Below are positions 25,077-34,339 of a stretch of 64,000 bases of DNA, piece by piece. Numbering within the stretch: position 1 is the stretch's first letter; each line of letters opens with the position of its first letter. Made by a program: the position numbers and the translations under genes. This DNA is from Tsuneonella sp. CC-YZS046 (lineage in GTDB: Bacteria > Pseudomonadota > Alphaproteobacteria > Sphingomonadales > Sphingomonadaceae): contig NZ_CP141590.1 of NCBI RefSeq assembly GCF_035581365.1, forward strand, positions 2,104,001-2,168,000. The letters run 5' to 3'. The notes under the pieces were generated by a model. It worked only from the letters and a program-made list of their open reading frames with translations, ran no database searches and was not told the origin of the DNA.

Positions 25077-26150
25077 TCACGCGGCTTTTCCGCCGCGCAA
25101 TGCGGGGAGCACTTCGGTGCCAAACCGGCGGATCGCTTCCTTCGCTTCCTCTCCGCTCGGGTAAGGCGGGCCATTGCCCATGTTCGGGGTGCGGAGCCGG
25201 AAATTCAGCCAGTCCGGCTTGAACCGGCGCTCCATCTCCCGAACCCGCGCGATCCAGCTTTCGGGCGTTCCGAAATGCCACTGGCGGCTTTCGAAATCCC
25301 GGATCGCCAGTTCCGCCTCGTCGGCCTTGCTGGTGTCACCATCGGGGCTGATCTCGCCGTCGAAATCATGCTCGTCGTAGAAGCTGGCCTCCCGCAGCCA
25401 GCGGGGCGCATGGCGCGCCCGCGTGGCCGCCGGATCGTCGCCGATCCAGCCATCCTGGTTGAGCACCACCGTCCAGTCGCCCTTGCCCGCCGCGGCGCGG
25501 GCGCGCGTCTGCGCGATCCACTGCTCGTTCTCGTCCCAATCGGGCTGGGTCCACAGCACCCAGCCATCATGCCGGAGCGCGCGCTCCAGCGGCTTGCCCT
25601 TGCTGTGGGTTCCTATCCAGATGGGCACGCCGGGCCGCTGATAGGTGCGCGGGGTCAGCTGGACATCGTCGAACTGGTAGAATTCGCCCTGATAGCTGAA
25701 GCGCTCCCCGGCGAAGGCCAGGTGAAGCACATCCAGGATCTCGTCGAAACGCTTGCCGCGCTGCTCCCAGGGGATGCCGAAATAGCGGTGATAATCCTGA
25801 TGGTAGCCGACCCCGACGCCCAGCGTGAAGCGGCCACGCGACAGATTGTCCACCAACGCCACCTGCTCGGCCAGATGCATCGGATTGTAGAGGGTCGGCA
25901 GCAGGACGGTGGTGGCGATGCGGATGCGGGAGGTGCGCGCGGCAATCGCGGTGGCCGCCAGCAGGGGCGAAGGAACGAAGGTTTCGCCCCGGGCATGGCG
26001 CTCCGGCAGGAACACGCCGTCGAAGCCCAGCTCCTCGGCCAGCACCGCCTCTTCCACGATCTGCTCGAAAGCATCGGCGGCTTCCCGCGGCGACGGCGGG
26101 GCCTGATCGTACACACCGAAATGGGTATCGGGCATGTAGGCGAATTTCAT
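25077..26150 (-). CDS. LLM-class flavin-dependent monooxygenase (luciferase-like)
   Basis: 357 residues of the bacterial luciferase fold. The N-terminal barrel strand MKFAYMPDTHFGVYD, ELGFDGVFLPERHA, the flavin-region RIRIATTVLLPTLYNPMHLAEQVALVD and GRFTLGVGVGYH are characteristic. Such enzymes use reduced FMN or F420 to oxygenate substrates. The start at 26150 is preceded by AGGTGCAGG. It is the first gene of the operon with the HyuA/HyuB pair, which suggests oxidation of a ring followed by ATP-driven amide or carboxyl chemistry. The upstream 180 bp contain a palindrome and a motif shared with the TonB receptor. Confidence 0.88.
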   Translation of the reverse strand: MKFAYMPDTHFGVYDQAPPSPREAADAFEQIVEEAVLAEELGFDGVFLPERHARGETFVPSPLLAATAIAARTSRIRIATTVLLPTLYNPMHLAEQVALVDNLSRGRFTLGVGVGYHQDYHRYFGIPWEQRGKRFDEILDVLHLAFAGERFSYQGEFYQFDDVQLTPRTYQRPGVPIWIGTHSKGKPLERALRHDGWVLWTQPDWDENEQWIAQTRARAAAGKGDWTVVLNQDGWIGDDPAATRARHAPRWLREASFYDEHDFDGEISPDGDTSKADEAELAIRDFESRQWHFGTPESWIARVREMERRFKPDWLNFRLRTPNMGNGPPYPSGEEAKEAIRRFGTEVLPALRGGKAA

Positions 26151-26265
26151 CCTGCACCTCTCCGGCCCGGGGGTGCCCTCGGGCCTCGACCAATCTGTCG
26201 TTCTTCTCTGGTCCGGAAGAGTAGGAGACAGCGCATCTATGTGAAAAGACGCAAAGACCGAGCAA

Positions 26266-26309
26266 CATCTTTTCAAAATCCGAAAAGATGATTGCAGGAT
26301 ATTGAATTA
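26266..26309. promoter_or_regulatory. Operator-like palindrome and shared 13-mer upstream of the monooxygenase
   Basis: CATCTTTTC (26266-26274) and GAAAAGATG (26282-26290) are exact inverted repeats 7 bp apart. Immediately beside them is GGATATTGAATTA (26297-26309), also found upstream of the TonB receptor. Both lie between the LysR stop (26330) and the monooxygenase start (26150). They are plausible sites for that LysR or for a missing GntR-type regulator. Confidence 0.55.
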
Positions 26310-26329
26310 GCTTGGAAAATATCGCGAAA

Positions 26330-27349
26330 TCAGCGCGACCCGATCCCTTTGGGATGAATCCAGCGCAGGGCATCCGGCGCCCGCCGGTCCGTCTCCGCGC
26401 TCTGCCTGCGGGCCTTCATCGCGATGCGGGAAATCTCCGCATCCTTGCGGCGCAGGGTTTCGACCAGGAAGTCCACGAACACCCGGACTTTGGGAAGGAT
26501 CAGATCGGATTTCCGGAACACCGCGTAAAGCCCGAAATCGAACACGGTCTGGGTCATCTCGACATTGGGCAGGATGCGGACCGCCCGCCCCGTGGCGAGA
26601 TCGTCCGCCGCCATCCAGGCGGGCAGCAGGCCGATGCCGATGCCGGAAATCACCGCCTCGTGAAGAATCGCGGCATCGTTGACGATCAGGTTGCCCGAGA
26701 CTCTCAGTTCCTTGATCCCGGCTGGGGTCCGATAGAACCAGCAGCTCTGCTCCTCCGCCGAGGCGATCTGCAGGGAAAGGCAATTGTGGTTCAGCAGGTC
26801 CTGCGGGCCGGACAGCTTGCGATGCTTCGCCAGATATTCGGGGCTGGCGTAGAGAATGCGCTCCACCCCGGGCGAGAGCTTGCGGATCATCAGGTCCGGA
26901 TTGTCCGGCATTCCGACCCTGACATCCACGTCGATGCGATTGTTGTCCAGATCCGGCGCGAACTCGCCCAGGGACAGTTGCAGCACGATATCGGGGTAGC
27001 GTTCGAGGAAGGAAGGCAAGGCGTCCGCCAGGAACCTGGTGGCGATGCTGGCCTGCGTGCGCACGTTCAAAGTCCCGCGCGGGACGGATTGCTGCTCCGA
27101 GATGGCGATGTTCAGATTGTCGATCTCGCCCACGATCCGGGCGACATGCTCGTAATAGACCTCCCCGATATGGGTGAGGGACAGGCTGCGGCTGGTCCGG
27201 TTGAACAGCTTCGCCCCGATCTCGTCCTCCAGCTGCGCGATCTTGCGGGAAACCGACGCCGGGGACTGGCCAGAGGCGCGGCCGGCCGCCGAAAGGCTGC
27301 CGCATTCCACCACCTTGAGCAACAGGCGCATGCCCTCGAGCGTTTCCAA
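26330..27349 (-). CDS. LysR-family transcriptional regulator
   Basis: 339 residues. The N-terminal helix-turn-helix METLEGMRLLLKVVECGSLS...SVSRKIAQLEDEIGAKLFNR is the LysR DNA-binding domain, followed by a periplasmic-binding-like effector domain to about residue 300 and a basic tail. It starts with TTG 10 bp after the second HyuB gene, so it is likely in that operon. ATG 27331 would cut the conserved first helix. It sits between the two hydantoinase operons and is the natural candidate for controlling both. Confidence 0.9.
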   Translation of the reverse strand: METLEGMRLLLKVVECGSLSAAGRASGQSPASVSRKIAQLEDEIGAKLFNRTSRSLSLTHIGEVYYEHVARIVGEIDNLNIAISEQQSVPRGTLNVRTQASIATRFLADALPSFLERYPDIVLQLSLGEFAPDLDNNRIDVDVRVGMPDNPDLMIRKLSPGVERILYASPEYLAKHRKLSGPQDLLNHNCLSLQIASAEEQSCWFYRTPAGIKELRVSGNLIVNDAAILHEAVISGIGIGLLPAWMAADDLATGRAVRILPNVEMTQTVFDFGLYAVFRKSDLILPKVRVFVDFLVETLRRKDAEISRIAMKARRQSAETDRRAPDALRWIHPKGIGSR

Positions 27350-27359
27350 AGCCGTTCCC

Positions 27360-29426
27360 CTAACCGCCCCGCGCGGCTTTCATTTCCCAGCGCAAGGCCT
27401 GGGTGGCGGCAAGGTCGATCTCGAGCTTTTCGGGGTGCCTCACCGGATCGCCCCGGATAATCACCCCATAGTCGCGCCGGGCGCCTGCGATGCTGACATA
27501 TTCGTCGCGCACGTCGCGCCTGACCATTTCCGGATCGCGTTCCAGCGGATCGCCCCAGCCGCCCCCGCCGCCGGTGCGGAAGCGCAATGCGCATCCCCTG
27601 CCGAGCTGCCAGACGGGGCGGGAGCCGAAATAGAAATACCGGCCGTGGGGGTCGAGCTGCTTGCTGTCCGGGTCGAGCATTCCCGCGATGGGTTCCGAGC
27701 GGGCATAGATCGCGTCTTCGTTCGCGATCAGGTCGGCGGCGCTCCGCTTGAGGTCCGCGGCTTGCGCGGGGAACAGCCAGCAGGCCTGCGAGGTGCCGTC
27801 GCCGCCGCCGTTCACCCCGATCCCGGCGGGGGTCTTGGCATGAAGGGAAGTGAGATTGTGGCCGCCTTCGGCCAGCCACAGCGTGTCGCGCATCACCGCC
27901 GCGCCGCCGCGATGCCTGCCCGGCCCGCCGCTGTCGGTGACATATTCCTTGCGCATCACCACCACCGGAATGCTCCCCTCGATCGCTTCCGTCGCGGGAT
28001 CGAGATTGTTGCCGGTGTGATTGACGGTGTAGCTGTCGCCGTCTCCGGCCCTGGTCGCGCCCCACGGGCCATGCTCGCCCCCGCAGGTCGATACCGAGAG
28101 CCAGGGCGTGCCGTCCGGCCACTGGCCGCTGCCGTTATGGACCATCATCGAGCCGAAATCCGGCCCGACCGCATCCTCGCCCAGTGCATCGGCAAGCGCG
28201 CGATAGATCGCCGAGACCACCACGAACGACGCTTCCCAATACATGAAGATCGGGCCGAGCGGCGGGGTCGCGCTGACGAAGGTTCCCGGCGGAAGCACGA
28301 TGTCGATGGTGCGGAAGCAACCGGACGAAAGCGGCGTCTTCTGCTCGATCGCCATCTTGAGCGCCACGCCGACCGCCGCCTTCACGTCGAGCGGGCCGCA
28401 ATTGATGCTGGTGGCCGCCTGCCGCGAGGTGCCGCTGAAGTCGAATTCCATCCGGTCGTCGACCTTGGTGATCTTCACTTTCAGGCGGCATTCCCGATCT
28501 TCGCTATCCCCGTCGCAATCCAGCGCATCCTCGCCTTCATACACGCCATCGGGGATCTTCTCGCGAATGGCCGCGCGCATCGCGTCGCCCGACACGTCGC
28601 AGCAATAGCGGATCGCCCCGAGGAACGCGTCGATCTCGTAACGATCGATGCTCTCCATCAGCAGGCGTTCGCCCAGCAGCAGGCTCTGGTAGAGGGATTT
28701 CATGTCCGGCAGCAGCAGGTCGCCGAAGCGGGCGTTGTCGAAGATCAGGTTGAAGGTCGGGCGCTGCGGCTGATCGTCGCGATAAAGCAGGATCGGCGGG
28801 ATCACGAGGCCGGTTTCATAGACATTGTGCTTGGAGCCGCTGAAACCGCCGGCGACGATCCCGCCCATATCGAGCTGGTGCGCCCTGATGGTGACGAAGG
28901 AGACAAGCTCGCCGCGATAGAAGACCGGGCGGATGAAGCAGACGTCGTTCACATGCAGCCCGATGCGATAGGGGTCGTTGGCTATCAGGACATCGCCGGG
29001 CCGGATGTTCTCCGGCCCGAATTCCTCCACGATGTTGCGCACCCCGTCGGCCATGGTGAACATGAAGATGGAGAGGCTGTCCGATCCGGTGCTCATCGGA
29101 TAGTTGAGCTGCGGCGGGCCGGAAATGGTCGCGGCGAAATCGTACCATTCCCGCAGGATCATCGAGAAGGACGTGGTGAGCAGCACCGTGCTCATGTGCT
29201 TCACGATATATTGCATCCGGTTCGCCAGAATCGATGCGGTGAACCGATCCGTATTGTAGCGTTCGAAGAATTCGCTCTCGGTAAGCTCGCGGATCGGGCG
29301 GGCATCCGCCCCGGTCGGGCCGGATGCGGGTGCGGAGGCATCCGGCCTTCCATATGCCTCCCCCGCCGGCAGCGGCCGGGCCGGAGAAGAAGCGCGCGCG
29401 CTGTCCCTGCTGCCGAGCCTCACCAC
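27360..29426 (-). CDS. Hydantoinase B-like subunit (copy 2)
   Basis: 688 residues of the HyuB family, with GDVLIANDPYRIGLHVNDVCF, MDPDSKQ-type inserts, INCGPLDVKAAVGVALKMAI and the glycine loop RTGGGGGWGDPLERDPEM. Unlike copy 1 it lacks the C-terminal zinc-ribbon tail, so it is a different subclass. A Pro/Ala-rich N-terminal leader (about 45 residues) precedes the domain. The GTG start overlaps the HyuA stop by 7 bp. A GTG one codon later is equally possible. The substrate is unknown. Confidence 0.88.
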   Translation of the reverse strand: MVRLGSRDSARASSPARPLPAGEAYGRPDASAPASGPTGADARPIRELTESEFFERYNTDRFTASILANRMQYIVKHMSTVLLTTSFSMILREWYDFAATISGPPQLNYPMSTGSDSLSIFMFTMADGVRNIVEEFGPENIRPGDVLIANDPYRIGLHVNDVCFIRPVFYRGELVSFVTIRAHQLDMGGIVAGGFSGSKHNVYETGLVIPPILLYRDDQPQRPTFNLIFDNARFGDLLLPDMKSLYQSLLLGERLLMESIDRYEIDAFLGAIRYCCDVSGDAMRAAIREKIPDGVYEGEDALDCDGDSEDRECRLKVKITKVDDRMEFDFSGTSRQAATSINCGPLDVKAAVGVALKMAIEQKTPLSSGCFRTIDIVLPPGTFVSATPPLGPIFMYWEASFVVVSAIYRALADALGEDAVGPDFGSMMVHNGSGQWPDGTPWLSVSTCGGEHGPWGATRAGDGDSYTVNHTGNNLDPATEAIEGSIPVVVMRKEYVTDSGGPGRHRGGAAVMRDTLWLAEGGHNLTSLHAKTPAGIGVNGGGDGTSQACWLFPAQAADLKRSAADLIANEDAIYARSEPIAGMLDPDSKQLDPHGRYFYFGSRPVWQLGRGCALRFRTGGGGGWGDPLERDPEMVRRDVRDEYVSIAGARRDYGVIIRGDPVRHPEKLEIDLAATQALRWEMKAARGG

Positions 29427-31459
29427 AGATTGTCCGCCCGCCGGATATACAATTCGCCGAACTCGCCCACCGACAGGATCTGGCCGCTGAGGATGAAGGT
29501 GGTCGCGCTTTCCTCCCGGATCACCGCCGGCCCCAGGATCTCGTCTCCGAAGCGAAGGTCGGTCCGGCGATATTCGCCCGCCTGGATCGGTTCCGGGGCG
29601 AGATAATGCAAGGTTATCACGCGGTCGGGGGCGGGAGCGCCCTCGGAACGCCGTTCCAGCCGGGGGTAATCGACCTTCGCCGTGGGCATCACCGTTTCCA
29701 CCCTGTAGGTCACGCTCTGCACCGGAATGCCGGGAAACCGATTGCCCGCCCGCAACTCATAGCCGCTGTGGAAGTTCTCGATCATCTCCAGCACCGTTTC
29801 CGGGCTGATCTTTCCGGGCGGAATGGGGATGAACGGCGTTTCCCAGCTCTGGCCGAGCAGGCGGCCATCGAAGGCGCGGATGAAGATCGGGTCGGGATGG
29901 CTGTCCTTCAGGCGCTCCCGCAAATTCGCTTCCATTTCCCGGAAGACCTCGTCGATCTCCGGCGCGACTTCCGGCGCCAGGGTGCGATAGGCGCTGCGGC
30001 TGTCGCTGTAGGTCTGCTCCGAACTGACCAGCCCCAGCGCGGAGAAAAGCCCGGGATGGGGCGGGACGATCACTTCGGCCGCGTGCAGCTTGTCCAGCAC
30101 CGAGGGCAGCAGCATCGGCCCGGCGGCGCCGAACGCGATGATGCTGAAATCGCGCGGGTCGATCCCATGCTGGATGGTCACGTTGGTCAGGCCTTCGGCG
30201 ATATTGTTGAGCCCCACATGGAAGGCGAAGCGGACCCGGTCCTCGAACGGCAGGCTGGTGTCCAGCCTTTCGAAAGCCCGTTTCGACTGGCCCTTGTCGA
30301 GCCTGACCCGCCCGCCCGCGAAATTGTCAGGATCGATGATCCCCATCAGCAGGCAGGTGTCGGTCATGGTGGGGTCCGTCCCCCCCTTGCCGTAGCACGC
30401 GGGGCCGGGTTCCGAACCGGCGCTGCCGGGGCCGACCTGCAGCTCCCCGGCATTGCTGATAGACACCAGGCTGCCGCCGCCCGCGCCGATGCTGGAAACC
30501 TCGACCGACAAGGCGTTCACCACCAGATCGTGTTCCAGCTCGAAGGTGGTGTTCACATAGGGGCGGAAGTCGCTGACCAGGCTGATGTCGCAGGAGGTTC
30601 CCCCGATGTCCGCGCACAGGAGATTGCCCTTGGCCACCATCTTTCCGAAATGGGTGCTGGCCACCGCCCCGGCGGCAGGCCCGGCGAAGACGATCTGATA
30701 GGGCCGCTCCATCGCCACCTCTGACGAGAGCAGCTGGGCGGCGCAATTGGCGTAATTGAGCTTGCCCCGGAACCCCAGCGCGCGCAGGCCCTCGTCCAGC
30801 CGCTGCGTATAGTCGCTATAGATCAGATGCATGAAGACATCGATCACCGTGGTCGAGGCGCGATCATATTCCTTCGCCAGCGGGGATACCTCACTGGAAA
30901 TGGAGCAGGGAATATCGCCCATTTCCTCGCGCACGATCTCGCTCAGACGTTCCTCGTGAACGCGGTTCACATAGCTGTTGAGCAGGCAGATCGCGACGCC
31001 CGCGACCCCGCATTCCCTAAGCACGGCGATCTGCTCCCGGGCCTGCCGCTCGTCCAGAGGGATCAGCACCTCGCCTTCCGTGGTGATCCGCTCGACCACC
31101 CCCCGGCGCAGATAGCGTGGCACCAGAGGCATTGCCGCATCCCCGAAATGGCGGCGCCAGTGCGGATTGGTAAGGTCGGCGACCGGACGCCAGGTGCGGC
31201 CCGCGTCGAGTATGTCCCGATGCCCCATGGAGGTTAGGAACGCGATCTTCGGCAGGCGGCGGGTAATCACCGCGTTCAGGCCATGGGTGCTGGCGTGGTT
31301 GAAGGCGTGCGCCTGCTCCACCCCTATCTCCCGGGCGCCGGCGATCACTCCCAGCTCGGTATTGCGGCTGTCGGTCGTGATCTTGATCGTCCTGATGCCG
31401 AACTCGCCGATGGATACCACATCCGTAAAGGTCCCGCCGACGTCGACCCCGATCAGCAT
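29420..31459 (-). CDS. Hydantoinase A-like ATPase subunit (copy 2)
   Basis: 679 residues: LIGVDVGGTFTDVVSI (phosphate loop), FAGPAAGAVASTHF, LLCADIGGTSCDISLV, VSSIGAGGGSLVSI and GSEPGPACYGKGGTDPTMTD in family order. The HyuA partner of the overlapping HyuB copy 2. It resembles copy 1 only at family level, so the two pairs are likely to serve different steps or substrates rather than being a recent duplication. The orphan 88-aa gene lies 54 bp upstream. Confidence 0.9.
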   Translation of the reverse strand: MLIGVDVGGTFTDVVSIGEFGIRTIKITTDSRNTELGVIAGAREIGVEQAHAFNHASTHGLNAVITRRLPKIAFLTSMGHRDILDAGRTWRPVADLTNPHWRRHFGDAAMPLVPRYLRRGVVERITTEGEVLIPLDERQAREQIAVLRECGVAGVAICLLNSYVNRVHEERLSEIVREEMGDIPCSISSEVSPLAKEYDRASTTVIDVFMHLIYSDYTQRLDEGLRALGFRGKLNYANCAAQLLSSEVAMERPYQIVFAGPAAGAVASTHFGKMVAKGNLLCADIGGTSCDISLVSDFRPYVNTTFELEHDLVVNALSVEVSSIGAGGGSLVSISNAGELQVGPGSAGSEPGPACYGKGGTDPTMTDTCLLMGIIDPDNFAGGRVRLDKGQSKRAFERLDTSLPFEDRVRFAFHVGLNNIAEGLTNVTIQHGIDPRDFSIIAFGAAGPMLLPSVLDKLHAAEVIVPPHPGLFSALGLVSSEQTYSDSRSAYRTLAPEVAPEIDEVFREMEANLRERLKDSHPDPIFIRAFDGRLLGQSWETPFIPIPPGKISPETVLEMIENFHSGYELRAGNRFPGIPVQSVTYRVETVMPTAKVDYPRLERRSEGAPAPDRVITLHYLAPEPIQAGEYRRTDLRFGDEILGPAVIREESATTFILSGQILSVGEFGELYIRRADNLW

Positions 31460-31513
31460 GACCGCCGCCCCAGGGCCGGACCCCGCGCTGCGGGAAGCGA
31501 TTGCCGGGTCATT

Positions 31514-31780
31514 TCAATCGAGGTCCAGGCTGTTCGAAAGCAGTTCGACCGGCCCCAGCAAGCGCCAGGGGCGCCGCGAAATTTCCTGTAGCGTCTTCTG
31601 ATTCTTTATGACGATGAACCATCCGCCTTCGGACAGGACCGGATATTGCCGGAGATCGGCCAGGGATTGCCCGGGATAATCCCGGACGAGATCGATCCCC
31701 GCCGCTGTAAGATCCGCCTCGGTAAGCTCGGCGCGCTGCTGTCGGATGTCGCCAGCGCCGTCGGCCTTGTTCGCATCCAT
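31514..31780 (-). CDS. Small hypothetical protein upstream of HyuA copy 2
   Basis: 88 residues, start ATG 31780 with only a weak GAG upstream. It is acidic at the N-terminus and amphipathic later (PVLSEGGWFIVIKNQKTLQEI), with no signal peptide or Cys motif. Same strand and 54 bp before the HyuA-like gene, so it may be the first gene of that operon, perhaps a small subunit or specificity protein. I do not recognise the family. The frame is open upstream to 31888, but that part overlaps the end of the copper-ATPase gene region and is not used. Confidence 0.55.
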   Translation of the reverse strand: MDANKADGAGDIRQQRAELTEADLTAAGIDLVRDYPGQSLADLRQYPVLSEGGWFIVIKNQKTLQEISRRPWRLLGPVELLSNSLDLD

Positions 31781-31884
31781 GCTTTGCTCAGTCTGTTGAT
31801 CTATGAAAAATCGTGCCTTCCTGCGCCGGGAAAATGCCACAAGGTCCGGGTCAGGGCAAATCGCCAATCGCCCGGCCGGTATCG

Positions 31885-34278
31885 TCAAAGGTCCACCGCC
31901 CTCAACCGGAGCGAATTGCCGATGACGCTGACCGAGGACAGGGCCATGGCGGCGGCGGCGATGATCGGCGAGAGCAGCAGCCCGAACACGGGATAGAGAA
32001 TGCCCGCCGCGACCGGAACCCCGGCCGCGTTGTAGATGAAGGCGAAGACGAGATTCTGGCGGATGTTCCGCATCGTCGCTTCGGACAGGCGGCGCGCCTT
32101 GACGATGCCGGTCAGATCGCCCTTCAGCAGCGTCACGCCCGCGCTTTCGATGGCGACGTCCGTGCCGGTGCCCATGGCGATGCCCACATCGGCGGCGGCC
32201 AGCGCCGGCGCGTCGTTCACGCCGTCGCCCGCCATCGCCACCACTCGCCCTTCGGACTTGAGGCGCGCGACCACGGCACTTTTCTGATCCGGCAACACAT
32301 CGGCCTCGACCTCGTCGATACCGAGTTGCCGGGCCACGGCTTCCGCCGTGGTGCGGTTGTCGCCGGTCAGCATGACGATGCGGATGCCGTCCGCATGCAG
32401 GGCCTTCAGCGCATCACCCGTCGTTGCCTTGACCGGATCGGCGATGGCGAAAATCCCGGCCGCCTGGCCCGCGACCCCCACATAGATCGCCGTCGCGCCA
32501 TCATGCCGCAGAGTGTCGGCTTGATCGGACAAGGCCGCAGCGTCGATGCCGCATTCCCTGAGAAACGCTGCGTTGCCCAGCACGACCGCCTTGCCCTCGA
32601 CCCTGCCGAGCGCGCCCTTGCCGGTCGGGGAATCGAACTCCGCGACCGGCGGAACGGCGATGCCCCGCGCCTCGGCCGCCGCGACGACCGCGAGCGCCAG
32701 CGGATGCTCGGAGGCTTTCTCCACCCCGGCGGCGAGCCGCAGGATCTCATCTTCGGCAAAGCCCCCGGCGGCCACGATCCGCGTCACGGCGGGCTTGCCT
32801 TCGGTCAGGGTCCCGGTCTTGTCCACGACCAGCGTGTCCACCTTCTCCATCCGCTCCAGCGCCTCGGCATTCTTTATCAGCACTCCCGCGCCCGCGCCCT
32901 TGCCGATACCGACCATGATCGACATCGGCGTGGCCAGCCCCAGCGCGCAGGGGCAGGCGATGATGAGCACCGAGACGGCGGCGATCAGGCCGTGCGCGAA
33001 GCGAGGTTCCGGCCCCCACAAGCCCCAGGCGAGGAAGGCCAGCAGCGCGATCAGGATCACGATAGGCACGAACCAGCCGGAAACCCGGTCCGCCATGCGC
33101 TGGATCGGCGCGCGCGAGCGCTGGGCATCGGCGACCATCTGCACGATGCGCGACAGCATCGTGTCGCGGCCGACCTTCACGGCACGGATAATCAACGCGC
33201 CGCTCCGGTTGAGAGTGCCGCCAACCACGGCATCGCCCGGCGCGCGCGTCACCGGCATGGATTCGCCCGTGACCATCGATTCATCGAGCGAGGAGCGGCC
33301 ATCCTCGACCGTGCCGTCAACCGGCACCGTCTCGCCGGGGCGCACCCGCAAGCGGTCGCCGATCTGCACAGCCTCGACCGGAACGTCTTCCTCCGCGCCA
33401 TCGCCGCCGATCCGTCGCGCCGTCTTCGGCGCGAGATCGAGCAGCGCCCGGATAGCGCCGGAAGTCTGCTCACGGGCGCGCAATTCCAACAGCTGGCCGA
33501 GCAGGACCAGCACGGTGATGACGGCGGCGGCCTCGAAATAGACCGCGACCGTTCCGTCGGCCGCGCGGAAGGCGGAGGGGAAGATGCCGGGCGCCAGAGC
33601 CGCCACGACGCTGTAGAGCCAGGCGACTCCCGTTCCCATGGCGATCAGCGTGAACATGTTGAGGCTGCGGTTGACCAGCGAGGCCCAGCCGCGCTCGAAG
33701 AACGGCCAGCCGGCCCACAACACCACCGGCGTCGCCAGCAGGAACTGGACCCAGATCGATATTCGCACCGGCACGAGATGGTGCAGCGCCGGAATCAGAT
33801 GCGACCCCATTTCCAGCAGGAACACCGGCAGGGCCAGCGCAAGGCCGACCCGGAAGCGCCGCGTCATATCGGCAAGCTCGGGGCTGGGTCCGGCATCGGC
33901 GCTCGCCACCAGCGGCTCCAATGCCATGCCGCAGATCGGGCAGCTTCCCGGCCTGTCTCGGCGGATCTCGGGATGCATCGGGCAAGTCCAGATCGTTCCC
34001 TCCGGCGCAGGCGCCGCCGGGCTGGAGCCGCCGCCATGGTGAGAGTGGCCGTGGGCATCGCCATGGGCTAGCGCTGCCGCCAGATAGCGGGCGGGATCGG
34101 CCTCGAATTTCGCCTTGCATCCCGCCGAGCAGAACACATGGGTCACGCCTTCATGCCGGGTCCGATGCGCGGCCGTCGCGGGGTCGACCGCCATGCCGCA
34201 CACCGGGTCCTTCATCAGCCCGTGGGCGGCGGCGTCCGTGCGGTGGGCATGTCCTTCATGATCGGCGCGATCCTGCAT
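31885..34278 (-). CDS. copA: Copper-translocating P1B-type ATPase
   Basis: 797 residues. In order: a His-rich start, a YHS domain ([10 protein letters not shown], about 22-65), a His-rich linker, a heavy-metal-binding motif TCPMHPE...[10 protein letters not shown] (about 97-121), eight predicted membrane helices, the TGES actuator (VTGESMPV), the transport site [11 protein letters not shown] near 441, the phosphorylated Asp in [10 protein letters not shown] near 485, and [10 protein letters not shown]. It pumps Cu(I), possibly Ag(I), out of the cytoplasm. YHS and CPMHPE domains replace the usual ferredoxin-like CXXC domains, as in many alphaproteobacterial CopA proteins. No regulator is adjacent. 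Confidence 0.94.
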   Translation of the reverse strand: MQDRADHEGHAHRTDAAAHGLMKDPVCGMAVDPATAAHRTRHEGVTHVFCSAGCKAKFEADPARYLAAALAHGDAHGHSHHGGGSSPAAPAPEGTIWTCPMHPEIRRDRPGSCPICGMALEPLVASADAGPSPELADMTRRFRVGLALALPVFLLEMGSHLIPALHHLVPVRISIWVQFLLATPVVLWAGWPFFERGWASLVNRSLNMFTLIAMGTGVAWLYSVVAALAPGIFPSAFRAADGTVAVYFEAAAVITVLVLLGQLLELRAREQTSGAIRALLDLAPKTARRIGGDGAEEDVPVEAVQIGDRLRVRPGETVPVDGTVEDGRSSLDESMVTGESMPVTRAPGDAVVGGTLNRSGALIIRAVKVGRDTMLSRIVQMVADAQRSRAPIQRMADRVSGWFVPIVILIALLAFLAWGLWGPEPRFAHGLIAAVSVLIIACPCALGLATPMSIMVGIGKGAGAGVLIKNAEALERMEKVDTLVVDKTGTLTEGKPAVTRIVAAGGFAEDEILRLAAGVEKASEHPLALAVVAAAEARGIAVPPVAEFDSPTGKGALGRVEGKAVVLGNAAFLRECGIDAAALSDQADTLRHDGATAIYVGVAGQAAGIFAIADPVKATTGDALKALHADGIRIVMLTGDNRTTAEAVARQLGIDEVEADVLPDQKSAVVARLKSEGRVVAMAGDGVNDAPALAAADVGIAMGTGTDVAIESAGVTLLKGDLTGIVKARRLSEATMRNIRQNLVFAFIYNAAGVPVAAGILYPVFGLLLSPIIAAAAMALSSVSVIGNSLRLRAVDL

Positions 34279-34339
34279 CTCGTGACGATGCCCGTTCCAC
34301 GCCGTTCCTCAAAGGCTTTTCACCGCAGACCCGCGGCAA

